Positions 16,692 through 25,861 of a DNA stretch of 64,000 bases are shown piece by piece (within the stretch, counting starts at the first letter, position 1; every line of letters starts with the position of its first letter). Under the pieces are notes generated by a model that saw only the letters and a list, made by a program, of their open reading frames with translations, ran no database searches and was not told the origin of the DNA. The stretch is taken from positions 744,001 to 808,000 of the forward strand of contig NZ_CP043575.1 of the NCBI RefSeq assembly GCF_014076495.1, in the 5' to 3' direction. The translations under genes were made by a program, and so were the position numbers. The stretch comes from Comamonas koreensis. GTDB lineage: Bacteria; Pseudomonadota; Gammaproteobacteria; Burkholderiales; Burkholderiaceae_C.

Positions 16692-19600
16692 ATGCTTCAG
16701 AAATTAAAACCACCGCTGCGCGGGCGCCGGGCCGCAGGCCTGGGGGCCATGCTCGCTGCCGCCGCCGTGGCAGCGGGCTTGTTTGCCAGCAGTGCGGCAG
16801 CCGATTCCGCATCGTCGGATGCGGTGGACATTGCCGATATTCCGCTGGGCATTCTGGCCGACCAGGCCAAGCCCAATGTGATGCTGCTGCTCGACACCTC
16901 GGACTCCATGAAATGGAGCCATATGCCCGATGACTGGGAGAAGAACGCCAACTTTTTCCCGGTGGGCTACAAAAGCGCGCTGTGCAATACGCTCTACTAC
17001 AACCCCGATACCAGCTATCCGCTGCCCAAGCAGGCCGATGGCATCACCGACATGCCGGTGCCCAGTTTCTCGGCGGCCTGGAAGGATGGCTATGACCAGG
17101 CGCGCGGCGCCGTCAACCTTGCCAACGCCTTTCGCGCCTATGACGGCGACACACGCCGGCAGAGCCTGAACGACGACCCGCCCCAGCGGGCCTATTATTT
17201 CCAATGGCAGCCCAGCAGCGCCACCTACCCCACGATGCCCAGCTGGGAGCGGGAGGCCAGCTGTACCTGGCCCGATGTCCCCAGCCTCCATGTCGATGAC
17301 GGCAGCGTGCAGGACAGCGGCACCGTGGCCCAGCCGATCGAGGGGGTGCCAGGCGGCCAGATGCGCGGCCGCTGGATCCGCGTCAAGCTGGCCAACGCTG
17401 CTGCGCAAGAGCGCAACTTTGCCATCTGGTACAGCTACTACCGCACGCGCATCAACATGGCCAAGTCCTCTGTCAGCCTGGCCTTTGGCGCGCTCAATGA
17501 CAACTTCCGGGTCGGCTTTTTGACGGTGGCCAAGCCAGGCACGGGCGCGCACAGCCATTTTCTGCCGGTGCAAGATTTTGCCGGCAGCGACAAGCAGGCC
17601 TGGTTTCAGGCCATCCAGGGCACCCAAACCGGAGGCACCTCGCCCACGCGTGAGGCGCTGGCGCGGGTCGGCCGCTATTACGCGGGCAAAAGCGACAGCA
17701 TCAATGACAGCATGCGGCCCTTTGTCGATCCCGTCGTCTCCGCCTGCCAGCGGCACTATGCCATCGTCACCACCGATGGCTACTGGAACGTGGGGCAGGA
17801 GACCCAGGGCAAAGGCCCGGTGCAAATCGATGGCACCACCCTGGTCGGCCAGCAGGATGGCCCGCCGCTGTCGCTGACCGGGCCCGATGGCTTGCGTCCC
17901 CGCCCGGTCTACGATGGCTCGGTCAGTGGCTACAAGCTGGAGCGGGATGCATCGGTGACCTACGGCTTGGCCGCCTGCACCGTGGGCTGGAAGGTGACCG
18001 TGCCCGGTGGCGGCACCAAGACCGAGACGGTCTACAAAAAGATCATCAAAAAGGATGTGCTGCGCCAAAGCTGGCATAACGGCGATCTGTCGTGGATCAA
18101 AAGGTACTTCAACCAAACATTGCGGGTGTCCCACAAAGCCCCTGGTCCATGGGACGGCAATTTGTCGGCGATGCAAAGCGAGTACTGGTATGCCCAAGGC
18201 ACGCATACCGTCACCAAAAACCAGTACCAGCAGCAAATCAACTGGAACTACATCAACAAAAAGCAGTACAAAAACAAGCTTGTTACCACCTGGAGCACGG
18301 AAACCCAAACGCCATGGGCCCGGGCGGTAGCCAGCCAGACGCGTGAGAAGCGCTATTTTTACTGGTACAAAAACCCGGCACTGGGCGAGGTGGAGCTCAA
18401 GACCACCGACAAGTCCGTGTGCGAGGCCTTTGCCAGCGGCTGCAAGGTCGAACCGCCCGGGGGCGACAGCTGGAAGGTGGTGCAGTCTTGTACACCCGGC
18501 AGGGCAGGGGACTACCAGGTGGAGTGCGACGGCCCCACCGAGCGCGATGTCAGTGCCTCGGCCTATTGCAGCCGCAATGGCCAGTATGTGCCCGGCGTGG
18601 GCACCATTGCCTGCGAAGGCGTAGCCGTGCCGGCCTACAGCGGCCCCGTGCTGGCCTGCAACAGCCTGCACCCCCAGTTGGCGGCCGATATTGCCGCTGC
18701 AGGCGGCAGCACCGCGCTGGTGGAATACAGCAACTGCGACAGCAGCCACCGTGAGGAGCGCTATGTGCCCCAGGACCAGTGTGTTCCGCAGGCGGCCAGC
18801 CAGGCCAATGGTTTTCGGCATACCAGCTGCACCCGTGAGGCCGTCAATGGCGACGAAGGCGAAACCGACAACAGCTGCCCGGTCACCAGCGCACCGGTAT
18901 GGGATGCGGCCAGCAGCACCTATACCGAGTGCCGCCAGCGCGGCGCCTCAGAAAAAGTGGCCGCCTGCGTGCCCGGCGACTTGCCCAACCAACCCGGCCG
19001 CATCAATATGCAGTGTGAGGCACGAGGCGCCCCAGTAAGCAGCACGGTGGCGCCCAGCGCTTGCAAGGCCGGGATCGAGGGCAACTACACGGTGGAATGC
19101 AACAATACCCAAAGCACCTGGAGCGGCCCGGTGCAGCAAGACTCCGCGAGCTGCCGTACCCTTTTCTCGTCAAACATCGATTTGACATGCGCGCAGCAGC
19201 GCAACCCTTGGCGGGCGGTGCCATCGTGCACGCCACGGGCCCCCTCGGCCGACAACGGCTGGGTGGGCATCGAATGCCAGGACAGGCAGGAATGGACGCC
19301 CCAACCGGGCCAGTGCACACCCGCTCCGGGTATGGAGGGCGTGCAGCTGCCCCCTCCAACGCCAACCAATCCGGCTACCTGCACCCCCCAAAATGCCACA
19401 CCAGCCAATGGCTGTATTTACAGCTCGTGCGTGCCGGGGGTCCAGCGCACGGAGAATGTGCAGCATTGCGTGATTGAGGAATCCGGCCCTCCGGATTGGA
19501 CGCGAACCAGCTGTGAACGGATGCAAGAAAATGGCGTGCGTGTTGCCAGCTGCCAAGGCCTGGTCGATGGTTACAAAGCCATCGGGAACTGCAGAGCACG

Positions 19601-22600
19601 CAGCAGTGACATTGACTTGGCCTATGGAACCTGTGAAGCGCTGGTCGCGCAGGCGGTGGGCGCAGGGCGACCCATTCAGGAAAATGGCTGGACCACCAGC
19701 ACCTGCGAGAGTGTCGACGAGAGCACCCCTGAAGGCTTGGTCTACCTGCAATCGGCTGAAGCCTTTGCCGCCTGCGAGGCGGGCACCAATCCCATCAGTG
19801 GCGTCGAGACCCAGTGCGTGCAAGAAGGCCCCACCACCATCAACGTGCCCCAAGGCGAGCTGTGCGTGCCCGGCTACAACCCGGCGACCCATGTGGTGAC
19901 CGACTGCAGCGGTGTGGGCCTGGGCTCGACCACGATTGTGCCCACCAAGCCGGATGACTGCCCGGCAGCCACCTGCCAAGAGTACAAGGGCCAAAAGAAG
20001 GTCTACCACGGTGAGTACATGACCTACAACGTGAGCCTGGTGGGCTCCGCAGAAACAGGCCGTACGTTGGTCAGCCCACCGGGCATTGTCCTCTTCAGCG
20101 GCGATCTGGAATCCCCCGCGGTCTGCTATCCGCTCGACGCAGCGCCGACGGTGGTCCAGCCTCCCGACCCTCCCAATGGCAAACCCCAGCCTGGCACGGC
20201 CCCCTGGTCTGCGCTGCCAGCGGCCCATACCCGCTGCGGCAAGCTGCCCTGCGACGAAGAGCACCTGGGCCCGGCTACGGGCGGCAGCAGCAACTCGCTG
20301 GCCGATGTGGCGCAGTACTATTACGCCACCGATCTGCGCCCGGGCAGCAGCAGCGATACGCCGCGCGGCTGGGACAACAAGGTGCGGCCCGTGGGGACGG
20401 GCGCCGAAGATGACAAGGCCACCTGGCAGCACATGAGCACCTATGTGATCGGCATGGGCGTCTCGGGTGCCCTGCGCTATGACAAGAACTACAAGAACGG
20501 CGCGGGCGATTTTGCCCATTTGCGCAGCGGCCTCAAGACCTGGCCCATCTGGCCCAAGGACGACACCCGCGACTACGAGCGCCCCGAGTCCATCGATGAC
20601 TTCTGGCACACCGCCGTCAATGGCCGTGGGCTGTACTTCAGCGCCAACGACCCGGTCGCCATCCAGGCTGGCTTGGCGGAGGTGTTTGCCGATATCCGTG
20701 CGGCTCTGGGCTCTGGCGCCAGTGTCGGCGTGTCCTCGCCCATCACCGAGGCGGGCAACAACTTTGCCTATGCCGCCACTTACCGCACCGGCCGCTGGTC
20801 GGGCGATCTGCAGGCCTTTGAAATCGGGCTGAACTCGGGCCGGCGCACGCCCATCGTCGGCTGGTCGGCCAAAGAGGCGCTGGACAAGCGCGACCTGGCC
20901 ACCGACAACCGCCGCATTCTGTTTATGAATGCCGGTGCGCTGGCCGAATTCAGCTATGCCAACCTGGGCAGCTTGCGCAGCCATTTCGATGCCCCGGCCA
21001 TCAGCACCCGCCTGGCCCAGTACGCGCAGATGAGCGATACGCAACAGCAGGCCGCTGCCGGCGCCAACCTGGTGAACTTTCTGCGCGGTGACCGCAGCCT
21101 GGAAGGCTTTGCACTGGGCGATGCCCAGCGCCTCTACCGCCCGCGCGAGAGCCGGCTGGGCGACATCATCGGCTCGCAGCCGCTCTTTGTGGGCAAGCCC
21201 ACCCGCCGCTACCGGGATGAGGGCTACGCCGCCTACCGCCTGAGCCAGCAAAACCGCAAGCCCATGGTGTATGTGGGCGGCAACGACGGCATGCTGCATG
21301 CCTTTGATGCCGAGACCGACCTGCGCAAGACCGAAACCGTTGGTGGCCGGGACGTGCCCCAGGCAGCGCGCGAGCGCTGGGCCTTTGTCCCCACCGCCGT
21401 GATGCCCGAGATGGCCCGGCTGGCGAGCGTCGACTACGACGGCGGCCACCGCTACTTTGTCGATGGCGCGCCCGTCGTGGCCGATATCCGCGACGCCAAC
21501 GGCTGGAAAACCATCCTGGTGGGCGGCTTCAACAAGGGTGGCAAAGGCTACTACGCGCTCGACATCAGCGACCCCAGGAACCCCAAGCCCCTGTGGGAAG
21601 CGAGCTTGCCGAACATGGGCCTGAGCTTTGGCCGGCCCCTGGTCTCCAAGCACCCCAATGGCACCTGGGCCGTGTTCCTGACCTCGGGCTACAACAATGC
21701 CGATGGGCGCAACCATGTGTTTGTGCTCAATGCCAGCACCGGGCAAGTCATGGAACAAATGACCACCCCCACCGGCAGCGGCCTGCGCGAGCTCAACAAC
21801 TACCTGCGCGACCCTGCTGGCGACAACACCACCCGCTTGCTCTACGGCGGCGATCTGGACGGCAATGTCTGGCGCTTTCAGTGGAATGTGGCGACCAGCC
21901 GCTTCGAGGTGAACAAGGTGGTGCAACTGGTCCATGGCGGCAAACCCCAGCCCATCACCACCCGGGTGGAGCTGGTGCAGGGCAGCACCCAGCTGCCGCG
22001 CATTCTGGTCGCCACCGGACGGCTGTTTGGGCCTGCGGATTTGGGCAATGAGGACCCGCAGTCCATCTATGGCTTTGATGACAGGGCAGAGGGCTACACG
22101 GCCACTGGCCCTTCCTTCCGCGCAGATCTCAAGGAGTCTGTATTGACAGCAACCACCGCGGCCGATGGCACGAAGACGCGCCGCATCAGCTGCGCAAGCA
22201 ACGAGGCGGCCTGCAAAGACCGCAAAAAAGGCTGGTATGTGGACCTGCCCGATAGGCGTGAGCGGGTGAACGTCAATCTGCGCCTGGCCGGCACGACCTT
22301 GGTCGTTGCCAGCAATGTGCCTACGGATGAGCCCTGCGAGGCAGGCGGTTATGGCTGGCTCAACTACCTCAACGTGGAAACCGGGCAGGCGGTGGTCGAT
22401 GGCCCTGATGGCGGACAGGCGGGCGTGCAGGTGCCCGATACCCTTATCGTTGGCAATGCGCTGACCGCTGACAAAGATGGCACGGTCACCAGCCACGTTC
22501 AAACCGGTGTGGTGGGCGATCCGATCGATATCCGTATCCCCGTGGCAGCGCCCAAGCCCCAGGGCAAGCGCATCAGCTGGCGCGAGGCAGTCAAGCACTA

Positions 22601-22601
22601 A
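16692..22601 (+). CDS. pilY1: Type IV pilus tip adhesin/assembly protein PilY1, very large form
   Basis: A 1969-residue secreted protein. After a signal peptide (cleavage near residue 38) comes a von Willebrand A-like domain with the MIDAS motif DTSDSM around residue 68, then a Trp/Tyr/Lys-rich stretch (about 470-560), a Cys-rich insert of nearly 600 residues (about 570-1150), and the C-terminal PilY1 beta-propeller (about 1490-1800), with SRLGDIIGSQPLFVG, YVGGNDGMLHAFDAE and LLYGGDLDGNVWRFQWN as family signatures. PilY1 controls pilus extension/retraction and surface adhesion and sits at the pilus tip. The common form is about 1200-1500 residues, so this one carries a large insertion. ATG 16692 has an ideal AGGAGAGG ribosome binding site; the frame is open back to 16356 but overlaps pilX there. 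A terminator follows. Confidence 0.9.
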   Translation: MLQKLKPPLRGRRAAGLGAMLAAAAVAAGLFASSAAADSASSDAVDIADIPLGILADQAKPNVMLLLDTSDSMKWSHMPDDWEKNANFFPVGYKSALCNTLYYNPDTSYPLPKQADGITDMPVPSFSAAWKDGYDQARGAVNLANAFRAYDGDTRRQSLNDDPPQRAYYFQWQPSSATYPTMPSWEREASCTWPDVPSLHVDDGSVQDSGTVAQPIEGVPGGQMRGRWIRVKLANAAAQERNFAIWYSYYRTRINMAKSSVSLAFGALNDNFRVGFLTVAKPGTGAHSHFLPVQDFAGSDKQAWFQAIQGTQTGGTSPTREALARVGRYYAGKSDSINDSMRPFVDPVVSACQRHYAIVTTDGYWNVGQETQGKGPVQIDGTTLVGQQDGPPLSLTGPDGLRPRPVYDGSVSGYKLERDASVTYGLAACTVGWKVTVPGGGTKTETVYKKIIKKDVLRQSWHNGDLSWIKRYFNQTLRVSHKAPGPWDGNLSAMQSEYWYAQGTHTVTKNQYQQQINWNYINKKQYKNKLVTTWSTETQTPWARAVASQTREKRYFYWYKNPALGEVELKTTDKSVCEAFASGCKVEPPGGDSWKVVQSCTPGRAGDYQVECDGPTERDVSASAYCSRNGQYVPGVGTIACEGVAVPAYSGPVLACNSLHPQLAADIAAAGGSTALVEYSNCDSSHREERYVPQDQCVPQAASQANGFRHTSCTREAVNGDEGETDNSCPVTSAPVWDAASSTYTECRQRGASEKVAACVPGDLPNQPGRINMQCEARGAPVSSTVAPSACKAGIEGNYTVECNNTQSTWSGPVQQDSASCRTLFSSNIDLTCAQQRNPWRAVPSCTPRAPSADNGWVGIECQDRQEWTPQPGQCTPAPGMEGVQLPPPTPTNPATCTPQNATPANGCIYSSCVPGVQRTENVQHCVIEESGPPDWTRTSCERMQENGVRVASCQGLVDGYKAIGNCRARSSDIDLAYGTCEALVAQAVGAGRPIQENGWTTSTCESVDESTPEGLVYLQSAEAFAACEAGTNPISGVETQCVQEGPTTINVPQGELCVPGYNPATHVVTDCSGVGLGSTTIVPTKPDDCPAATCQEYKGQKKVYHGEYMTYNVSLVGSAETGRTLVSPPGIVLFSGDLESPAVCYPLDAAPTVVQPPDPPNGKPQPGTAPWSALPAAHTRCGKLPCDEEHLGPATGGSSNSLADVAQYYYATDLRPGSSSDTPRGWDNKVRPVGTGAEDDKATWQHMSTYVIGMGVSGALRYDKNYKNGAGDFAHLRSGLKTWPIWPKDDTRDYERPESIDDFWHTAVNGRGLYFSANDPVAIQAGLAEVFADIRAALGSGASVGVSSPITEAGNNFAYAATYRTGRWSGDLQAFEIGLNSGRRTPIVGWSAKEALDKRDLATDNRRILFMNAGALAEFSYANLGSLRSHFDAPAISTRLAQYAQMSDTQQQAAAGANLVNFLRGDRSLEGFALGDAQRLYRPRESRLGDIIGSQPLFVGKPTRRYRDEGYAAYRLSQQNRKPMVYVGGNDGMLHAFDAETDLRKTETVGGRDVPQAARERWAFVPTAVMPEMARLASVDYDGGHRYFVDGAPVVADIRDANGWKTILVGGFNKGGKGYYALDISDPRNPKPLWEASLPNMGLSFGRPLVSKHPNGTWAVFLTSGYNNADGRNHVFVLNASTGQVMEQMTTPTGSGLRELNNYLRDPAGDNTTRLLYGGDLDGNVWRFQWNVATSRFEVNKVVQLVHGGKPQPITTRVELVQGSTQLPRILVATGRLFGPADLGNEDPQSIYGFDDRAEGYTATGPSFRADLKESVLTATTAADGTKTRRISCASNEAACKDRKKGWYVDLPDRRERVNVNLRLAGTTLVVASNVPTDEPCEAGGYGWLNYLNVETGQAVVDGPDGGQAGVQVPDTLIVGNALTADKDGTVTSHVQTGVVGDPIDIRIPVAAPKPQGKRISWREAVKH

Positions 22602-22630
22602 GCGCTGATCTTTGTTGCGGATAAAGACTC

Positions 22631-22668
22631 AAGGCCACCACAGGCAGCTGTCTGTGGTGGCCTTTTTT
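22631..22668 (+). terminator. Rho-independent terminator after pilY1
   Basis: Stem AAGGCCACCACAG (22631-22643) pairs with CTGTGGTGGCCTT (22652-22664) around an 8-base loop, followed by six T (22663-22668). It ends the minor pilin operon 30 bases after the pilY1 stop. Confidence 0.92.
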
Positions 22669-22759
22669 GGATGGTGAGCCAGTGGCCTTCTTTACCGCGA
22701 GCGGCAGCAAAGCCCGTCACCTCACCCCCTCCCGTTGTCTGTAGCAAGGCAGACCGCGC

Positions 22760-24787
22760 TCAACGCGCAGCGGCCCCCGGCGCAGCCGCAGGCAAGCCCG
22801 CCCCCAGCTGCAGCACCGCCGTCACCATCGTGCCGGCCGGGCTCGATTGCACGCTGAAGCTGGCGCCCAGGCGTTCGGCGCGGGCGGCCATGCTGCGCAT
22901 GCCCACCGATTGGCCGGCACGCTGCACGGCCTGCACATCAAAGCCCACGCCATCGTCCTCAACCCGCACCAGCAGCTGGTTGGGCCGGGGCTGCGAGTAC
23001 TCCACCCGCACCTTGCTCGCATGGCTGTGCTTGATGACGTTGGACAGCGCCTCCTCCACCAGCCGGGTCAGCAGCAGGCATTGCAGCGCATTGGGGCGCT
23101 TGCCTTCTTCGACGCTGCCCTGCCACTGCGCGGCAATGCTCCAGTGCGTTTGCACACCAATCTCATCCAAGATGCGGGTGATGCGGTGGCGCAGGGGCGC
23201 GGCCCATTGCACGGGGGTGTCGGGCACCGATGCGCCGGCGCTGGAACCGTAGTCGATCAGCTGGTTGAGGTCATCGCGCATGCTTTTGAGCAAGGACAGC
23301 ACGCGCGCGCTGCTGATGGTCTCGTCCGCCTGCTCGACCAGCGCCATGCTGCGTACCAGGGCACCGCCCAGGCCGTCGTGCAGGTCATGGGCCAGGGCCA
23401 TGCGCTCTTGCAGCTTGGCGTTCTCCAGCGCCTGCACATGCTCGCGCTGCAGCGCCTGGGCCAGCTCGCTGCGGGCCGATTCCACCCCGACCTTGAGCTC
23501 GCGGTTAAAGCGCCGTACCTCATGCATCTGCCGCACCAGCTGGCCGCCCAAGAGCAGCATCAGCAGGCCAATCACCAGCACGCCGCTGAGCGCTGCCCAG
23601 TCGCGCGCCACCTGCCAGCGGTCCAGCACCGAGTAGAGGTTGTTCAGCGCCACCAGAGTCAACAGCAGCCAGATGCAGGCAAGCAGGATATGTGCCAGAT
23701 TGCGCGGCCGTTTGCGCGGAAACCAGGCATGGACTTGGAACTGCAGCCCATTGACCAGGAACACCGCCGTCGCGCCCTGCCACACCAGGCTAAAGCCCTG
23801 GCGCGCATGCTCGGCCGGCACCAGGCAGGTGACCGCTGCACCGACAAAGGCCAGCAGCCACAAAAAGCGCTCTACCCAGGGCAGCTTTTGCGCGCCAAAG
23901 CGGAAGGTGAAGATGCATACGCTCAGCACATAGCCCAGCAGCGCCACCAGGCTGAAGCGGGCGCGGGTGAGTGAATCGGGCCAGGGCCACTGGCTGCCCG
24001 CGAGGTAGGTGCTCAAATACAGCATCCAGCACAAGGCCATCAGTGCAAACCAGCCATAGGTGCGGGCTTTGCGCTGCAGCAACCAGATGCTGAAGAACAG
24101 CACCCCAGCCATCGCACACAGCACGGCATTGACAAAGTAGACCGTGCGCTGGCGCCATTGTTTGCCCGCCTGCACCTGGGCCACCTCTTGCGGCGATCCC
24201 AGGCGCAGCTGGCCCAGGCCCGGGCTCAAGGCGCGGTGGCCTACCGCATATACCCAGATGGTGTTGACCCCGGGCTGCAGCAGCGATTCGGGCAGCAGCC
24301 ACCAGCGCGGCACATTCCAGCTGCGCGACAGCGGCTCGACCAGGGAAGCATCGCTCCAGAGCAGGTCATGGTTCACATACACCGCGCCGGCCACACTGAT
24401 GCCATCAATGCCCAGTGCGATGGGCTCGGGGGGCGCTGTGGACTCGGTATCGAGCCCCGGCTGTGGGCTGGCGCAGCTGCGCTGCCAGGCAATGCGGTAC
24501 CAGACCGCGCCATCGTGCGCAGGCCAGCGCTGGGTCCAGAGATCGGGCAGCGTGACCGGCTCCCAGCCCTCGCTAGGGGCGGGCAGCTGCGGGTTGAGCG
24601 CGCTGGCGCGTGCCGCATCCACGTGCAGGATCTGCGCCTTGCAGCTACCAGCCTGGAGAGTGCTGGCTGGCGCGGTTTGGGCCATCGCAGGTCCAGCCAG
24701 CAGCACAAACAGCAGTACCAGCAGCAGCGCCAGCAGGTACGCCCCGGCTTGCAACAGGCGGGGCAGGGGGTGAGCGCGCGGGCTCAC
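22760..24787 (-). CDS. Membrane sensor histidine kinase, 7TMR-DISM/NarX-type
   Basis: A 675-residue kinase. It has a signal peptide (about 10-36), a periplasmic beta-rich domain (about 50-200; ALGIDGISVAGAVYVN resembles the 7TMR-DISM extracellular sugar-binding-like domain), about seven transmembrane helices (about 215-400), a coiled-coil linker, a HisKA_3 dimerisation domain with MALAHDLHDGLGG (phospho-acceptor His near residue 480) and an HATPase_c domain ending with DDGVGFD and GMRSMAARAERLGA. It should phosphorylate the adjacent response regulator. Its GTG start (24787) overlaps the regulator's stop by 4 bases, so both are made from one transcript. The ligand is unknown; a carbohydrate or envelope-derived signal is typical of the class. 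Targets may include the flanking pilus or Rhs genes. Confidence 0.88.
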   Translation of the reverse strand: MSPRAHPLPRLLQAGAYLLALLLVLLFVLLAGPAMAQTAPASTLQAGSCKAQILHVDAARASALNPQLPAPSEGWEPVTLPDLWTQRWPAHDGAVWYRIAWQRSCASPQPGLDTESTAPPEPIALGIDGISVAGAVYVNHDLLWSDASLVEPLSRSWNVPRWWLLPESLLQPGVNTIWVYAVGHRALSPGLGQLRLGSPQEVAQVQAGKQWRQRTVYFVNAVLCAMAGVLFFSIWLLQRKARTYGWFALMALCWMLYLSTYLAGSQWPWPDSLTRARFSLVALLGYVLSVCIFTFRFGAQKLPWVERFLWLLAFVGAAVTCLVPAEHARQGFSLVWQGATAVFLVNGLQFQVHAWFPRKRPRNLAHILLACIWLLLTLVALNNLYSVLDRWQVARDWAALSGVLVIGLLMLLLGGQLVRQMHEVRRFNRELKVGVESARSELAQALQREHVQALENAKLQERMALAHDLHDGLGGALVRSMALVEQADETISSARVLSLLKSMRDDLNQLIDYGSSAGASVPDTPVQWAAPLRHRITRILDEIGVQTHWSIAAQWQGSVEEGKRPNALQCLLLTRLVEEALSNVIKHSHASKVRVEYSQPRPNQLLVRVEDDGVGFDVQAVQRAGQSVGMRSMAARAERLGASFSVQSSPAGTMVTAVLQLGAGLPAAAPGAAAR

Positions 24788-25494
24788 TCAATCATTCCCC
24801 GGGCACGCGCCTCGCGCACCGCCATCATGCGCGAGGAGACGGCCAGCTTGCGGTAAATGCGCTTGACATGGCTCTCCACCGTATGGCGGGACAGATGCAC
24901 TTCGTTGGCAATCTCACGGTTGCTCATGCCATCGGCCACCAGGCGCAAGATCTCGGCCTCCCGGGGCGTCAGGCCCACATCGGGCTCACCGCCGCTGGCA
25001 GCGGGCGCTGCGTGGCCGGCCGGCTTGGGCGCGCGCAGTGGCAGCAGCTGCAAAATGCGCCGGGCAATAAAAGGGTCGATGGGCGCGCCCCCGCGCAGCA
25101 CGCTGCGGATGGACAGCATCACCTCGAAATCGTCGCGCTGCTTGAGTACATAGCCGGTGGCCCCGGCGCGCAACGCGCTCAGGATCAAGTCTTCGGAACT
25201 CCAGGCCGACACCACCAGAATGCCCAGCCCCGGATCCTCGGCCCGCAGCTCTTCGATCAGCGACTGGCCATTGCCATCGGGCAGGCGCAAATCCACCAAG
25301 GCCAGGCCCACCGGCCCCTCGGCGAACACGGCCCGCGCCTCTGCCAGCGTGCCGGCAAAGATCAGCGCCTCGTCCTCATAGCCAAGCTGGTGCAGCACCT
25401 GGCGCAAGCGTTGCTGCAGAAGCGGCTCGTCCTCCACGACCAGGACGGGGACAGGCAAAAGAGCATCTTCAACAAGCAACGAAGGTTCAAGCAT
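24784..25494 (-). CDS. NarL/FixJ-family response regulator
   Basis: A 236-residue regulator. The receiver domain (about 15-135) shows VLVVEDEPLL (acidic pocket), the phospho-acceptor Asp in LALVDLRLPDG, and the Lys of GYVLKQRDD; the C-terminal LuxR-type HTH (about 170-232) reads LTPREAEILRLVADGMSNREIANEVHLSRHTVESHVKRIYRKL. I set the start at ATG 25494 (MLEPSLLVEDALLPVPV); the frame is open to 25818, but the extra 108 codons are AT-rich and not protein-like. It is translationally coupled to the kinase downstream and divergent from the giant Rhs gene, with 367 bases between. DNA targets cannot be read from the sequence. Confidence 0.9.
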   Translation of the reverse strand: MLEPSLLVEDALLPVPVLVVEDEPLLQQRLRQVLHQLGYEDEALIFAGTLAEARAVFAEGPVGLALVDLRLPDGNGQSLIEELRAEDPGLGILVVSAWSSEDLILSALRAGATGYVLKQRDDFEVMLSIRSVLRGGAPIDPFIARRILQLLPLRAPKPAGHAAPAASGGEPDVGLTPREAEILRLVADGMSNREIANEVHLSRHTVESHVKRIYRKLAVSSRMMAVREARARGMIE

Positions 25495-25861
25495 GGATAA
25501 CCAAAAAACGCGCGGGCGGACCCCGCGATGGTATGCGAGTGGGCGAAAAATGCTATCCCTGAAAGTGGGGAATTTGCGCGGAATCGCTCCGGCTGGAGCC
25601 AGGCCTGCGCAGCGAATGGCAGGGGAAGAAGCAGTTAATGCGGGTTTTAAATCTGACGTTTGCGAAAAATACAGCATGCCTGAAAATGGAGTTTTATATT
25701 TATAGGCTCGGCCAATAAATTGACAGAAGTCACGTCGTAAGGAATCTCTAAGTTTAGAAACTATGAGTAAATACAGTTCTTTTAAAAAAACAGTGATAGA
25801 GAGAAACAAAGGTTTCAAGAGAGAATGGCGCCCATTTCTATAATTGAATGACGGGCGGGGT
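25495..25861. other. AT-rich divergent promoter region between the response regulator and the Rhs gene
   Basis: No gene is visible. The right half is AT-rich, in contrast with the flanking genes, and contains a TTGACA at 25720-25725 that could be a -35 element for the Rhs gene, but no good -10 lies 16-18 bases downstream. A GGGCGGGG stretch (25853-25860) just before ATG 25862 may serve as the Rhs ribosome binding site. No palindromic operator stands out. Confidence 0.45.

Noticed and set aside
19170..22598. A 1142-codon open frame antisense to pilY1
   Set aside because: It mirrors the codon pattern of a high-GC gene on the opposite strand; composition (His/Arg/Ala-rich) is not protein-like, and pilY1 has clear domains.
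25720..25725. TTGACA as a sigma-70 promoter for the Rhs gene
   Set aside because: No acceptable -10 element at 16-18 bases; kept only as a note in the intergenic entry.
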